Below are positions 17,563 through 26,128 of a stretch of DNA of 64,000 bases, one piece after another. The translations under genes and the position numbers were made by a program. Position 1 is the stretch's first letter; each line of letters opens with the position of its first letter. The notes under the pieces are model-generated. The model searched no databases. It saw only the letters and a program-made list of their open reading frames with translations, and was not told the DNA's origin. The DNA is from an uncultured bacterium (GTDB taxonomy: Bacteria; Verrucomicrobiota; Kiritimatiellia; CAIKKV01; CAIJXV01), in contig CAIJXV010000101.1 in NCBI GenBank assembly GCA_903824675.1, positions 29,585 through 93,584 on the forward strand, in the 5' to 3' direction.

Positions 17563-18471
17563 TCAAGTATTTTTATGCGGCAGATCGAGGGGGTCGAGGA
17601 TCCAGCGCTTGTTATACCAAAACCACTGGCCGGGATCTTCCCGAATGGCGGCTTCAATGATGACGAAAATGGCCTGGGTCATCCGGAGCGCGTCGGCATC
17701 TTTGTCCAGGGTCGGGTCGGGCCGGATGGGGGGATAGGCGCGGCTTTGGATCCGGGTCCAGCCGGAGCGGGTATTGATGATGGGGACGATGGGCGCTCCG
17801 GCCATGCGGGAGAAGAGCGCAATGCCGGGGCCGATGTTGGCGGTGGTGCCGAGGAAGCGGATGGTCAGGCCCGGGGTGGGCATGCGGATGTCGGGCAGGA
17901 CGGCCAGGATCTGGCCGGACTTGAGGCGCTTGATGATGGCGCGGAGGATGTGGTCTCCTCGCATCAGGATCTCATTGCCGCCCCGTTCGCGCAGTTGATT
18001 GAGAAATTGGTCGAACAGGGGGTTGTGCTGTTTGCCGGCGACGGAAAACATTTTCATTCCGCTATGCCCGACAATGGCGGCAGCCAGTTCCCACGAACCC
18101 ATGTGAGGGCAGGCGATGATGGCGCCGGAACCTCCCGCAATCGCGGATTTCAGGACCTCCATCGTGTCGGAATAGGTTTGGATTTGATCCGGCCGCAAGC
18201 GGTCGACCCGCACGACATCGACGGCCGTGAAGAAGATATTACGGAGTGACAACCAGGCGATGCGGCGGATTTCGCGTTCAGAATAGCGGTCGCCGAAAAC
18301 TTCGCGGATTCGGCGCAAGGTTTCCCGGCGACGGAAACGGAGGAGATGGAATGCGATGCCGGCGAGAAGCCAGGCGAAGGCCAGGCTGCAACGGTAGGGC
18401 AGGCGGCGCAGGAGTCCGGCCCAGAATCGCAGGGCCCCGTATTCGACCAGATGCTTGAGCCGGTATTTCAT
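17563..18471 (-). CDS. Lysophospholipid/lipid A acyltransferase (LpxL/HtrB-like)
   Basis: A 302-residue membrane-associated acyltransferase. The HxxxxE catalytic motif is present as CPHMGSWE (His123, Glu128). An N-terminal hydrophobic helix (RCSLAFAWLLAGIAFHLLRF) anchors it, and SRMAGAPIVPIINTR matches the conserved late block. LpxL-family enzymes add secondary acyl chains to lipid A at the inner membrane, which fits a Gram-negative envelope; a role in other lipids cannot be excluded. Its ATG overlaps the stop of the DUF362 ferredoxin gene by 4 bases. Confidence 0.85.
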   Translation of the reverse strand: MKYRLKHLVEYGALRFWAGLLRRLPYRCSLAFAWLLAGIAFHLLRFRRRETLRRIREVFGDRYSEREIRRIAWLSLRNIFFTAVDVVRVDRLRPDQIQTYSDTMEVLKSAIAGGSGAIIACPHMGSWELAAAIVGHSGMKMFSVAGKQHNPLFDQFLNQLRERGGNEILMRGDHILRAIIKRLKSGQILAVLPDIRMPTPGLTIRFLGTTANIGPGIALFSRMAGAPIVPIINTRSGWTRIQSRAYPPIRPDPTLDKDADALRMTQAIFVIIEAAIREDPGQWFWYNKRWILDPLDLPHKNT

Positions 18472-19604
18472 TTGTGGGTCAACCTTTTGATCCCCATCAC
18501 CAAGCGGAGGAAGGGGCTGATTTGCATGGTGATGGCCCGTTCCGGGCAGACTTCATGACAGCAACAGCAGGCGATGCACCGCTGGGGGTCTAGTCGGGGA
18601 ACCCGCCGGGGAACCTGGGTGAGGGCGCTGTTGGGACAGGCCCGGACACAGAGGCCACAAAACTTGCAGTGATCCGAGAAGGCCGGACGATTCCATATCC
18701 AAGGGGTGACGAGCCCGGTAATCCAGCGCGGGAGTCGCCCGAGGGGCAACGTCTGGGGCGCCTGGAAGGCGGGCGACAGGTCGGGGATCGGGCCGGTGAG
18801 AATGACCTCGATCTGTTCGGCGCGTGTCTCGCCGAGATGATGCATCTGGATTTCACGCAAATAGCCGATAGCGGAGAGATCGAGCCCGAGCCGGCGGGCG
18901 AGGGTGGCATCAAGTGCGGCGGCATCGCAGGAGGCGGCGAGAAAACCCAGGGGGCGGGGCCGTCCGGCGGTGGGTCCATCGCCGTCCATGCCGATGACGC
19001 CATCCGCAACGGACAGGGTCGGGGGAACGCAGCTATAGATCGCGCCCAGAAGGGCATGGAAATCGGTTGGATGCGGATGGGATTTGTGGAGGGCCGTTTT
19101 TTGGAGACCCGGTACGCAGCCATACATGTTTTTTACCGCTCCGGTCAGGAGGGTGAGGACATGGGTTTTAATCTTGGGAACCGAAATGATCATGTCTGCT
19201 TCGAGCACCGGGCGCGCGATGTTGAAGGAAAAGCCCCGGACCGTGAAGGGTTCAGATCCGGCCTTTTCGAAATTGACCAGTTCAACCTGTTCTTCGGCGC
19301 AGACGGCGGCGATTCCCGTTGTTTTCAATACCCGGTCGAGATCGCAGACATTGGCGGGGCTATCGCCGACCCGGACTTCAGCGCCCCGCTGTCGCAGGTA
19401 ACGGATGAGCGCCCGGATCACTTCGGGATGGGTGGTTTTGGCTTCGTCGGGATGTCCATCGGTGATGAGATTGGGTTTGAGCAGAACGCGCAGTCCGGGC
19501 TGTCCGAGCGGGAGATATTGCTCCAGGGGCGCCAGGACGGCGGCGAGCGCGGGTTCAACCGCGCGATAATCAGTACAGGGTGCTAGGACCACAGGGATGG
19601 ACAT
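18468..19604 (-). CDS. DUF362 protein with C-terminal 2[4Fe-4S] ferredoxin domain
   Basis: A 378-residue protein. The DUF362 domain covers about residues 1-300, recognised by LLKPNLITDG, KTTHPEVIRALIRYLRQRGAEVRVGDSP, LEADMIISVPKIKTHVLTLLTGAVKNMYGCVPG and VADGVIGMDGDGP. Two cluster motifs follow: CKFCGLCVRACP and CIACCCCHEVCP. The function of DUF362 proteins is unsettled; the clusters imply electron transfer or an iron-sulfur-dependent reaction. The start used is the MSIPVV ATG at 19602-19604; an upstream ATG at 19640 would add 12 residues. It leads the minus-strand run with the acyltransferase coupled behind it. Confidence 0.85.
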   Translation of the reverse strand: MSIPVVLAPCTDYRAVEPALAAVLAPLEQYLPLGQPGLRVLLKPNLITDGHPDEAKTTHPEVIRALIRYLRQRGAEVRVGDSPANVCDLDRVLKTTGIAAVCAEEQVELVNFEKAGSEPFTVRGFSFNIARPVLEADMIISVPKIKTHVLTLLTGAVKNMYGCVPGLQKTALHKSHPHPTDFHALLGAIYSCVPPTLSVADGVIGMDGDGPTAGRPRPLGFLAASCDAAALDATLARRLGLDLSAIGYLREIQMHHLGETRAEQIEVILTGPIPDLSPAFQAPQTLPLGRLPRWITGLVTPWIWNRPAFSDHCKFCGLCVRACPNSALTQVPRRVPRLDPQRCIACCCCHEVCPERAITMQISPFLRLVMGIKRLTHK

Positions 19605-19672
19605 GCGGGTTAGGTTAGCGGGCGAGGGGGTCCGAGACAAGCTGGATTTTTCGGGGTGATGTCAAAGGTGAA

Positions 19673-19698
19673 TTGAACCCTATATGATGGAGGTTCAA
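19673..19698 (+). promoter_or_regulatory. Inverted repeat upstream of the GH2 gene (possible operator)
   Basis: TTGAACC (19673-19679) and GGTTCAA (19692-19698) form a perfect 7-bp inverted repeat with a 12-bp spacer, in the gap between the divergent DUF362 and GH2 genes. The size suits a dimeric regulator. No regulator gene is adjacent, so this is a candidate only. Confidence 0.35.
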
Positions 19699-19832
19699 GA
19701 AGCAGGAGAAAGCTCAGGCATGAAGACATTGACCGGTCAAAATCGGCATGCTAGGGTCTGCCGGTCTGTCCGATTGGAATGCCCTCAGCCGAAGGCTCGG
19801 CGAGGGAGTCTGGATAAAGGTGAGAACATTTT

Positions 19833-22634
19833 ATGATATCATCCGAAAAAATACTGATGGATCCCCAGTGGCGGTTTATGAGGGGGGATTTTCCGGTGTC
19901 CTCCGATGGTCAGCAGTGGGCCAAAGGGGGCCGATTCGATGCCGGGCCCATCGCGGCGGATTTTGATGATTCAACCTGGCAAAAAGTGGATTTGCCCCAT
20001 GATTTCGTGGTGGAGAATGAACCCACCCGGGAATTGCCGACGGTCACCCGGAATCCGGTGGGTCCCGAAATCAATGCGTTGACCTATCACATGATGCATG
20101 GGTTCAAAAAAGGTGGGGTGGGTTGGTATCGCAAACCATTTTTTATTCCCGCCGGCGACGAAGGACGCCGGATGGTCCTGGCCTTCGATGGGGTTTTTCG
20201 TAATTCGACGGTCTGGCTCAACCAGAATTATGTCGGCAACCGATTGAGCGGGTATATGGGGTTCCAGTATGACGTGAGTGCGTTGCTCAACTATGGCGGG
20301 ATGAATACATTGACGGTCCGGGTCGATGCCCAGGAATATGAAGGCTGGTTTTATGAGGGTGGGGGTATTTATCGGCATGTCTGGTTGATCAAACGGGATC
20401 CGGTTCATATTGCAACGGATGGAGTTTTTGTGAGTTGTGAGGCCGATCCGGAGACGTTGCGGGCGGAGGCCCGGGTTGAGGTGGAAGTGGCGAATGAAAC
20501 GGCGCACGAACGATCCCTCCGGATCGCCATTGATATTCACAATCCGGCCGGTCAGCGGGTGGCGGGCCATATCGCTCTCCTGACGGTTCCCGCCGGAACC
20601 GTGTCGGCCAGCCTATCCAAATTAATTTTGCCGGATCCCCAGTGGTGGAGCCTGGAATCTCCGCAACTCTATACGGTCCACTGCCAGGTGTTGGATGGGA
20701 CCGCTTGCCTCGATGAAGGGCGCACTTCCTTCGGGATCCGGACCGTCCGGTTCGATCCTGAACAGGGTTTCCTGTTGAACGGTCGTCCCGTCAAACTCAA
20801 GGGGGTCTGTTGTCATCAGGATCATGCCGGGGTGGGAAGCGCCCTGCCGGATCGCCTGCAATATTTTCGAATCGAACGGTTGAAAGAGATGGGATGCAAT
20901 GCCTACCGGACGGCGCATCACCCGCCGACTCCCGAATTGCTGGAGGCCTGCGACCGCCTCGGCCTGTTGGTCATGGATGAGACCCGCATTTTGGGAAGTG
21001 CGCCTGAATTCCTGGGGCAACTCCGCGATTTGATCCGGCGGGACCGCAATCATCCCAGCGTGATGATCTGGTCTATCGGCAATGAGGAATTGTTTCTCCA
21101 AGGCAAACCGATGGGGGCGCGGATCGCGGAGGAGATGAAGCGCCTGGCGCGGACGCTGGACCCGACTCGATTAGTCACCCTGGCGATGAATGGAGCCTGG
21201 GGGGAAGGCGCGTCCAATGTCATCGATGTCCTGGGGTGTAATTACATCCGGAGCGGAGATATCGATGCGTTCCATAAAAACCACCCCGATCAGCCGGTGG
21301 TTTTCAGCGAAGCCGCCAGTGCTTTGGGGACGCGGGGAATTTACCAGGCGGATCCCCTTCGGGGCTATGTGACGGCCTATGATCGGAACCCCGCCACTTG
21401 GGGTGAGACGCACGAAGCCAATTGGCGGCATTGTTTGGCGCGGCCCTTTGTGGCCGGCACGTTTATCTGGACGGGATTTGATTATCGGGGTGAGCCGACG
21501 CCTTATTATGCCTGGCCCTGCATCAGTTCCCATTTCGGGATTCTGGACACCTGCGGCTTTCCCAAGGATTGTTTTTATTATTATCAGGCCTGGTGGAGCG
21601 ACCGGGAGGTCCTGCATGTTTTTCCGCATTGGAATTGGACCGGACGGGAAGGCCAGTCGATCGAGGTTTGGGCCTATGCCAATGGGGATGCCGTGGAATT
21701 GTTCCTCAACGGACAATCCCTCGGCTGCCAGACGATGGAACGGGAGGGGCATCTGGTATGGACCGTGCCGTATGCGCCGGGCGTCTTGACGGCCATCGGA
21801 TATCGGGCCGGCCAGGAATACCGGCGTGTCCAGGTGGAAACCACCGGACCCGCGGCGGCCCTGCGGTTGATCGCGGATCGAACCCTTCTGCAGGCCGACG
21901 GCGAGGATGTGGCCGTGGTGCGGGTGGAGGTGATCGACGCGGCCGGGAGAAGGGTGCCGACGGCGCGTGACCAGATCCGGTTTGAAGTGGAAGGCCCCGG
22001 ACGGATTATCGGAGTTGGCAATGGGGATCCCTCCTGCCATGAAGCGGATATCGGGACCGTGCGGAGTGCGTTTAACGGATTGGGCCAGGTTCTAGTGCAA
22101 ACCCGGCGCGAAGCGGGATCCATTCTATTACGGGCGACGGCGGAAGGGTTGTTGGCCGGCACGACGGAATTGACCGCTGGGACCTGTCCCCCGCGCGACT
22201 GGATGCCCGCGCAGGTACTCGTGGAAAACATTCGTTATGAATCCGGGGTGGTAAAACCGGAACCGGTTTCGCTGCCGGAGGCTGAATATCCGCCGTCGTT
22301 AGAAAATTTTACGCCGGTAACTTTGTCGGGCCCGAACGCGTTTTGCGATGTCCGCAAGCGGTTTGAAGGGCAGGTGCGCGGCTTGATTTATATCCGGATG
22401 ACCTGTGATGTGGCGCAAGCGGGACCGGGCCAGGTATTGCTGGGTGCCGATGGCCCCTTGAAAATCTGGATGAACGGACAGGTTGTGGCCTGTGATCTCA
22501 CCGGGAATCCGCCGGCCAAACCGGATGCCCATCGGATCCCGGTGGTCTGGCGGTCTGGAACCAACGAGGTTTTGATGGCCCTGACCAGCAATGACGGGAA
22601 GGCTTGGGGCGTGTATGCCCGGCCGGTGACTTGA
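19833..22634 (+). CDS. Glycoside hydrolase family 2 (beta-galactosidase-like) with DUF4982
   Basis: A 933-residue retaining glycosidase without an obvious signal peptide. Order: jelly-roll sugar-binding domain (about 10-190; NSTVWLNQNYVGNRLSGY, EGGGIYRHVWL), immunoglobulin-like sandwich (195-305), TIM barrel (310-600) with acid/base Glu418 in MIWSIGNEE and probable nucleophile Glu493 in VVFSEAAS, then DUF4982 (HVFPHWNWTGREGQSIEVWA), a bacterial Ig-like GH2 domain and a C-terminal beta domain with a DVRKRF...KIWMNGQ sugar-binding look. This layout is common in polysaccharide-degrading bacteria; the linkage is probably beta-galactoside or a relative. Cytoplasmic or non-classical localisation would imply processing of imported oligosaccharides. 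AAGGTGA precedes the start at a long spacing. Confidence 0.9.
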   Translation: MISSEKILMDPQWRFMRGDFPVSSDGQQWAKGGRFDAGPIAADFDDSTWQKVDLPHDFVVENEPTRELPTVTRNPVGPEINALTYHMMHGFKKGGVGWYRKPFFIPAGDEGRRMVLAFDGVFRNSTVWLNQNYVGNRLSGYMGFQYDVSALLNYGGMNTLTVRVDAQEYEGWFYEGGGIYRHVWLIKRDPVHIATDGVFVSCEADPETLRAEARVEVEVANETAHERSLRIAIDIHNPAGQRVAGHIALLTVPAGTVSASLSKLILPDPQWWSLESPQLYTVHCQVLDGTACLDEGRTSFGIRTVRFDPEQGFLLNGRPVKLKGVCCHQDHAGVGSALPDRLQYFRIERLKEMGCNAYRTAHHPPTPELLEACDRLGLLVMDETRILGSAPEFLGQLRDLIRRDRNHPSVMIWSIGNEELFLQGKPMGARIAEEMKRLARTLDPTRLVTLAMNGAWGEGASNVIDVLGCNYIRSGDIDAFHKNHPDQPVVFSEAASALGTRGIYQADPLRGYVTAYDRNPATWGETHEANWRHCLARPFVAGTFIWTGFDYRGEPTPYYAWPCISSHFGILDTCGFPKDCFYYYQAWWSDREVLHVFPHWNWTGREGQSIEVWAYANGDAVELFLNGQSLGCQTMEREGHLVWTVPYAPGVLTAIGYRAGQEYRRVQVETTGPAAALRLIADRTLLQADGEDVAVVRVEVIDAAGRRVPTARDQIRFEVEGPGRIIGVGNGDPSCHEADIGTVRSAFNGLGQVLVQTRREAGSILLRATAEGLLAGTTELTAGTCPPRDWMPAQVLVENIRYESGVVKPEPVSLPEAEYPPSLENFTPVTLSGPNAFCDVRKRFEGQVRGLIYIRMTCDVAQAGPGQVLLGADGPLKIWMNGQVVACDLTGNPPAKPDAHRIPVVWRSGTNEVLMALTSNDGKAWGVYARPVT

Positions 22635-22871
22635 GGGCTGACGAGGTCGACGAGTGGCTATGAGTCGGCTGCCCGGTCCAACCTTGTTAGGGGTTAATTA
22701 TCCTGGAGCGGGTTCCTGCGGGAAGGCTTATCCCCGATCCCGAAGCCAGCCGATTTCCTCCGATCGCTTCGAATCGATCAGCCGGTTGTGACGACAGCAC
22801 TGGATTATTTTCTCGAATAGCGTAATAATTCAGGCTTCTGTTGGAATAGGAAACGAGAGGGGGAATGACCC

Positions 22872-23432
22872 GTGACGGATGAGGAACTCGATGAACTCGT
22901 AGCCCAGGTGCAGGCCGGCGATTCGGATGCCTTCACCGAATTGGTTTACGCGATCCGCAAGGAATTGCGGATTTTCATCTCCGCTCACGCCTATTCCGCC
23001 GATATGGTCGAGGAGGTTTTGCAGGCCACCCTGGTCGTCTGCTATGAAAAAATCCATAAATATGAACTCCGGGGTACCTTTCTCTGCTGGGTGAAAGGAA
23101 TTGCCCGGAACCTGAACTTCAAAGAGCTGTCCTCACGCTCCCGATACTTGAACGCGAAGGATGATTTTTTGGACCGGCTGGTCTTGGATTCGGCTCTGGA
23201 GACTTTCGGGGGCGCTCAAGATCGGGCGGAAGAGTGGGTCGAGCGGTTGAAGGTCTGCATCGGGAAATTGCCGGCGGATTCACGGGCGATGATCGAAAAG
23301 CGGTATTTCGAAAATATGAGCATTCGGACCCTGGCACAAGTTCTTGAAAAGCCGGAAAGCTGGACGGCGGTGAATTTGTATCGAATTCGCGAAATTCTGC
23401 GAAAGTGCATGATGGGGGAGGTGGCGAAATGA
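22872..23432 (+). CDS. ECF-type RNA polymerase sigma factor
   Basis: A 186-residue sigma-70-family factor with a GTG start supported by GAGGGGG about 10 nt upstream. Region 2 is recognisable in AFTELVYAIRKELRIFISAHAYSADMVEEVLQATLVVCYEKIHKYE and RGTFLCWVKGIARNLNFKE (core binding and -10 recognition); region 4 lies in LPADSRAMIEKRYFENMSIRTLAQVLEKPESWTAVNLYRIREIL, a helix-turn-helix for the -35. It overlaps the next gene by 4 bases (ATGA), the usual coupling of an ECF factor and its membrane-bound anti-sigma partner. It heads the seven-gene run to 31353, which is therefore a candidate target. Confidence 0.9.
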   Translation: MTDEELDELVAQVQAGDSDAFTELVYAIRKELRIFISAHAYSADMVEEVLQATLVVCYEKIHKYELRGTFLCWVKGIARNLNFKELSSRSRYLNAKDDFLDRLVLDSALETFGGAQDRAEEWVERLKVCIGKLPADSRAMIEKRYFENMSIRTLAQVLEKPESWTAVNLYRIREILRKCMMGEVAK

Positions 23433-25189
23433 ATGAACCGGAATTCGCCCTGTTGACTGAAAAATATCTCGATGGAACACTGACGCCTGTGGAACGGCGG
23501 GAGTTGGTCGAGTTCTTATTGGCCCATCGCGATCGCCAGCACGACTTCGCGGAGCAGGTTCGCCAACATCTGCGTTTGACGGCTCAGATGCGCCCCTGCG
23601 ACCGCGCGGAAGCGCGCAAGACGGCGGAAATCATCCTCGATGTAATCGAAAAGGAATCTCTTCCGGCGTCGCGCGTCCGGCCTCCCGTGATCACCGAGCC
23701 GACCTTTAGAGAGACGATCCGGGCGGTCTGGCACGGGTTGCGGGCGCCGCGGGATTCGGGTGAGTATAAATTTGCGCGGTTCATGCTGTGGCGGTTGTGC
23801 GGGCCGGGGCCGTTGGCGGTGGGATTGAGTTTGCTGTTGATTTTTCTGCTGATCAATTTTGTAGTGGAGGAGCGGAATCGTCCGCCGGACGAAGGCATTA
23901 CGGTGATTTTACGCGATACGCCCGAAGTGGTTCCGGGTGCCGAGGCGCTCACGGAGAACCTTCCCAATATTCCCATCGAGAGACCGACCCTGGAGCCGAC
24001 CGTGGATTCCAAGTTGACCGATCCCTCAACTGCCGGGGCCTTGGCCGATACGGAGTCGCTTTCAACTCCTGTGCCAGATAAGGATGATTCGGTTTCGCCG
24101 GCGATCGGAATGTCTCCCCGCCTGAATCCCAGCACGCGAATTTTAGCCCATGTGGCGCCGGGCCGGACCGGGCCGGGTCGGCAAGACGCCTTACGGAAAT
24201 ACGATGCCCCTCCGGGATTGGAGAAAGCCGTCCTCAAGGCTTTGTATTGGTTGAAGGAGCAACAGCGGCCGGATGGCGCCTGGGATGGGACCGACCGCGC
24301 GGCCATGACGGGATTGGCGTTACTGACTTTCCTGGCACATGGGGAAACGCCCAGTTCCGGCGAATTTGGAGGAACCGTGGAAAGGGCCATCCGTTATTTA
24401 TTGGGTATCCAACGCCCGGATGGTTCGTTTTCGGCGAATGAGTATGCCCATGCCATAGCGGTGACGGCCATCGGGGAGGCATCCGCCATGACCCGGATCA
24501 TGATCCTGGGAGAAGCGACGGATCGGGGGTTGGGTGTGATCCTGCGCGGACAGCAGGATTCGGGAGGGTACGATTATGGTTACGGAAAGGGGGGCCGGTC
24601 CGACACATCGGTGACCGGCTGGCAATTGCAAGCGATGAAATCGGCGGTTTTGGCCGGGAATACGGATACCCGGTTGGCGGCTTCCATCAACCGCGGGGTT
24701 GATTTTTTAAAACGCCAGGCTTGGGCTTTGGATGGATCAGGCTTTGTTTATGCCTCAATTCCGGGGCAATCGGCGGGGGCGGGGGGGACCTGGTCGATGA
24801 CGGCGGTGGGTTCGCTGTGTCTGTCCCTGCTGGCGCACCAGGAACAGGGCGGCTTGATTCGGCAGAGCCTGAAGCGACTTGAATTATCTTATCCGCCCTG
24901 GGATGCAGCCGATCAAAAAAAACCGGTTTATAGTTGGTACTATGCCACTCAGGCGAAATTCCATGCCGGCGGGCATGACTGGAGCGAGTGGAACCACCAT
25001 TTCGCCCGGGATCTGATGACCTCCCAAAAAGCGGATGGGCATTGGGAGGGTGGAGACCACGACAGCGGCAGTCATGTCTATACGACAACGCTTTCCACAC
25101 TGATGCTGGAAGTGTATTATCGCTACCTGCCTTCCTATGCCTGGAATTCCAAGGGGGGGTGGGCGAGAAGGATTTATCGTCCGAGGTGA
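23429..25189 (+). CDS. Membrane-anchored anti-sigma-like protein with terpenoid-cyclase-like repeat domain
   Basis: A 586-residue fusion. Residues 1-90 are helical and resemble anti-sigma regulators (EKYLDGTLTPVERRELVEFLL). One membrane helix follows (PLAVGLSLLLIFLLINFVV, about residue 130-150), then a Pro/Thr/Asp-rich linker in the periplasm. The C-terminal 310 residues are an alpha/alpha-toroid of the prenyltransferase/squalene-oxidase repeat type, with repeated Q-x-DG-x-W/F motifs: QQRPDGAWDG, IQRPDGSFS, QQDSGGYDYG and QKADGHWEGG. Similar two-part proteins occur in PVC bacteria. The cyclase fold may bind a substrate or ligand rather than catalyse; the acid motif of true cyclases was not found. 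Stop and UbiA start are adjacent. Confidence 0.78.
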   Translation: MNEPEFALLTEKYLDGTLTPVERRELVEFLLAHRDRQHDFAEQVRQHLRLTAQMRPCDRAEARKTAEIILDVIEKESLPASRVRPPVITEPTFRETIRAVWHGLRAPRDSGEYKFARFMLWRLCGPGPLAVGLSLLLIFLLINFVVEERNRPPDEGITVILRDTPEVVPGAEALTENLPNIPIERPTLEPTVDSKLTDPSTAGALADTESLSTPVPDKDDSVSPAIGMSPRLNPSTRILAHVAPGRTGPGRQDALRKYDAPPGLEKAVLKALYWLKEQQRPDGAWDGTDRAAMTGLALLTFLAHGETPSSGEFGGTVERAIRYLLGIQRPDGSFSANEYAHAIAVTAIGEASAMTRIMILGEATDRGLGVILRGQQDSGGYDYGYGKGGRSDTSVTGWQLQAMKSAVLAGNTDTRLAASINRGVDFLKRQAWALDGSGFVYASIPGQSAGAGGTWSMTAVGSLCLSLLAHQEQGGLIRQSLKRLELSYPPWDAADQKKPVYSWYYATQAKFHAGGHDWSEWNHHFARDLMTSQKADGHWEGGDHDSGSHVYTTTLSTLMLEVYYRYLPSYAWNSKGGWARRIYRPR

Positions 25190-26113
25190 ATGTTGAAGTC
25201 CGTTAAAAATATTGTGGCCGGTTGGTTGACGCTGGCCCGGTTGCCCAATCTGCTGACCGTTCCCGGTGACCCGTTAGCCGGGTATCTGCTGGTGACCGGC
25301 ACGCTGGCCTTTACCCACTGGCTGGCGGTGGCACCGTTGATGGGCTCGGCCCTGATGCTCTACCTTGCAGGAATGCTGGGCAACGATTATTGTGACCGGA
25401 CGTTAGACGCGGTGGAAAGACCGGAGCGCCCTCTGCCGATGGGGCTGATCCCCCCGCGGGCGGTATGGGCGGTGGCCTGGGGGTTGACTTTTGCAGGGGT
25501 GGGTTGTGCCGGGTGGGTCAGTCTTTTTAGCGGGGGAGTGGCCGCTGTTTTGGCGGTTTTGATCTGGCTTTACAATGGTGGAGTGAAACGGAGTGCGATA
25601 TGGGGGCCGCTGAATATGGGCGCGTGCCGTGGCGCCAGCCTTCTGCTGGGTGGATCTTTGGCGGGACCCAAGGAGCTGTTTGTTTATTCCGATCTGGCGG
25701 TGGCGGTGGTCGGTTATGTCTTGCTGGTGGCGATCATTACCCGGATTGCGCGGGATGAAACGCGGTTGGCCCATCCCGGCCTTCGGCGGTTGGTTCCCGG
25801 TTGTGTGACCGCGTTGGTTCTCTTGAGATTGGCGTGGCCATTCCCGCTTGAGGGATGGGGCGATCCCCTGTTCGGTTGGATGATGGCGGGATTGACGGCG
25901 ATCTGGATGCTGGCGGTGGGCGTGGTGTTACCCGGACGAAAGGCGCGGCCCGAACAGACCCGGCAGGCCATCGGTCAATGGATTTCAGGTTTTTTGTTGT
26001 GGCAGGCGACTCTGTGTGTGGTATCGGGTTATCCCAGCCGGGTGCCCTCGATGATTTTGGTCGCGGCATTTCCCATCTATGGATGGGTCGCGCGTCGTTT
26101 CAAGGGAAGTTGA
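25190..26113 (+). CDS. UbiA-family prenyltransferase (EboC-like)
   Basis: A 307-residue integral membrane prenyltransferase. The first aspartate motif is GNDYCDRTLD (Asn65, Asp66, Asp69, Asp73), followed by ERPERPLPMGLI, the usual conserved loop. Eight to nine hydrophobic helices are visible. UbiA enzymes transfer isoprenyl chains to small-molecule acceptors in the inner membrane. With the AP-superfamily and dehydroquinate-synthase-like genes next to it, it most resembles EboC of ebo operons, implicated in metabolite processing and export. Its ATG directly follows the stop of the terpenoid-cyclase-like protein. The acceptor and chain are unknown. Confidence 0.85.
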   Translation: MLKSVKNIVAGWLTLARLPNLLTVPGDPLAGYLLVTGTLAFTHWLAVAPLMGSALMLYLAGMLGNDYCDRTLDAVERPERPLPMGLIPPRAVWAVAWGLTFAGVGCAGWVSLFSGGVAAVLAVLIWLYNGGVKRSAIWGPLNMGACRGASLLLGGSLAGPKELFVYSDLAVAVVGYVLLVAIITRIARDETRLAHPGLRRLVPGCVTALVLLRLAWPFPLEGWGDPLFGWMMAGLTAIWMLAVGVVLPGRKARPEQTRQAIGQWISGFLLWQATLCVVSGYPSRVPSMILVAAFPIYGWVARRFKGS

Positions 26114-26128
26114 AAGAGGCGGAGTCAC

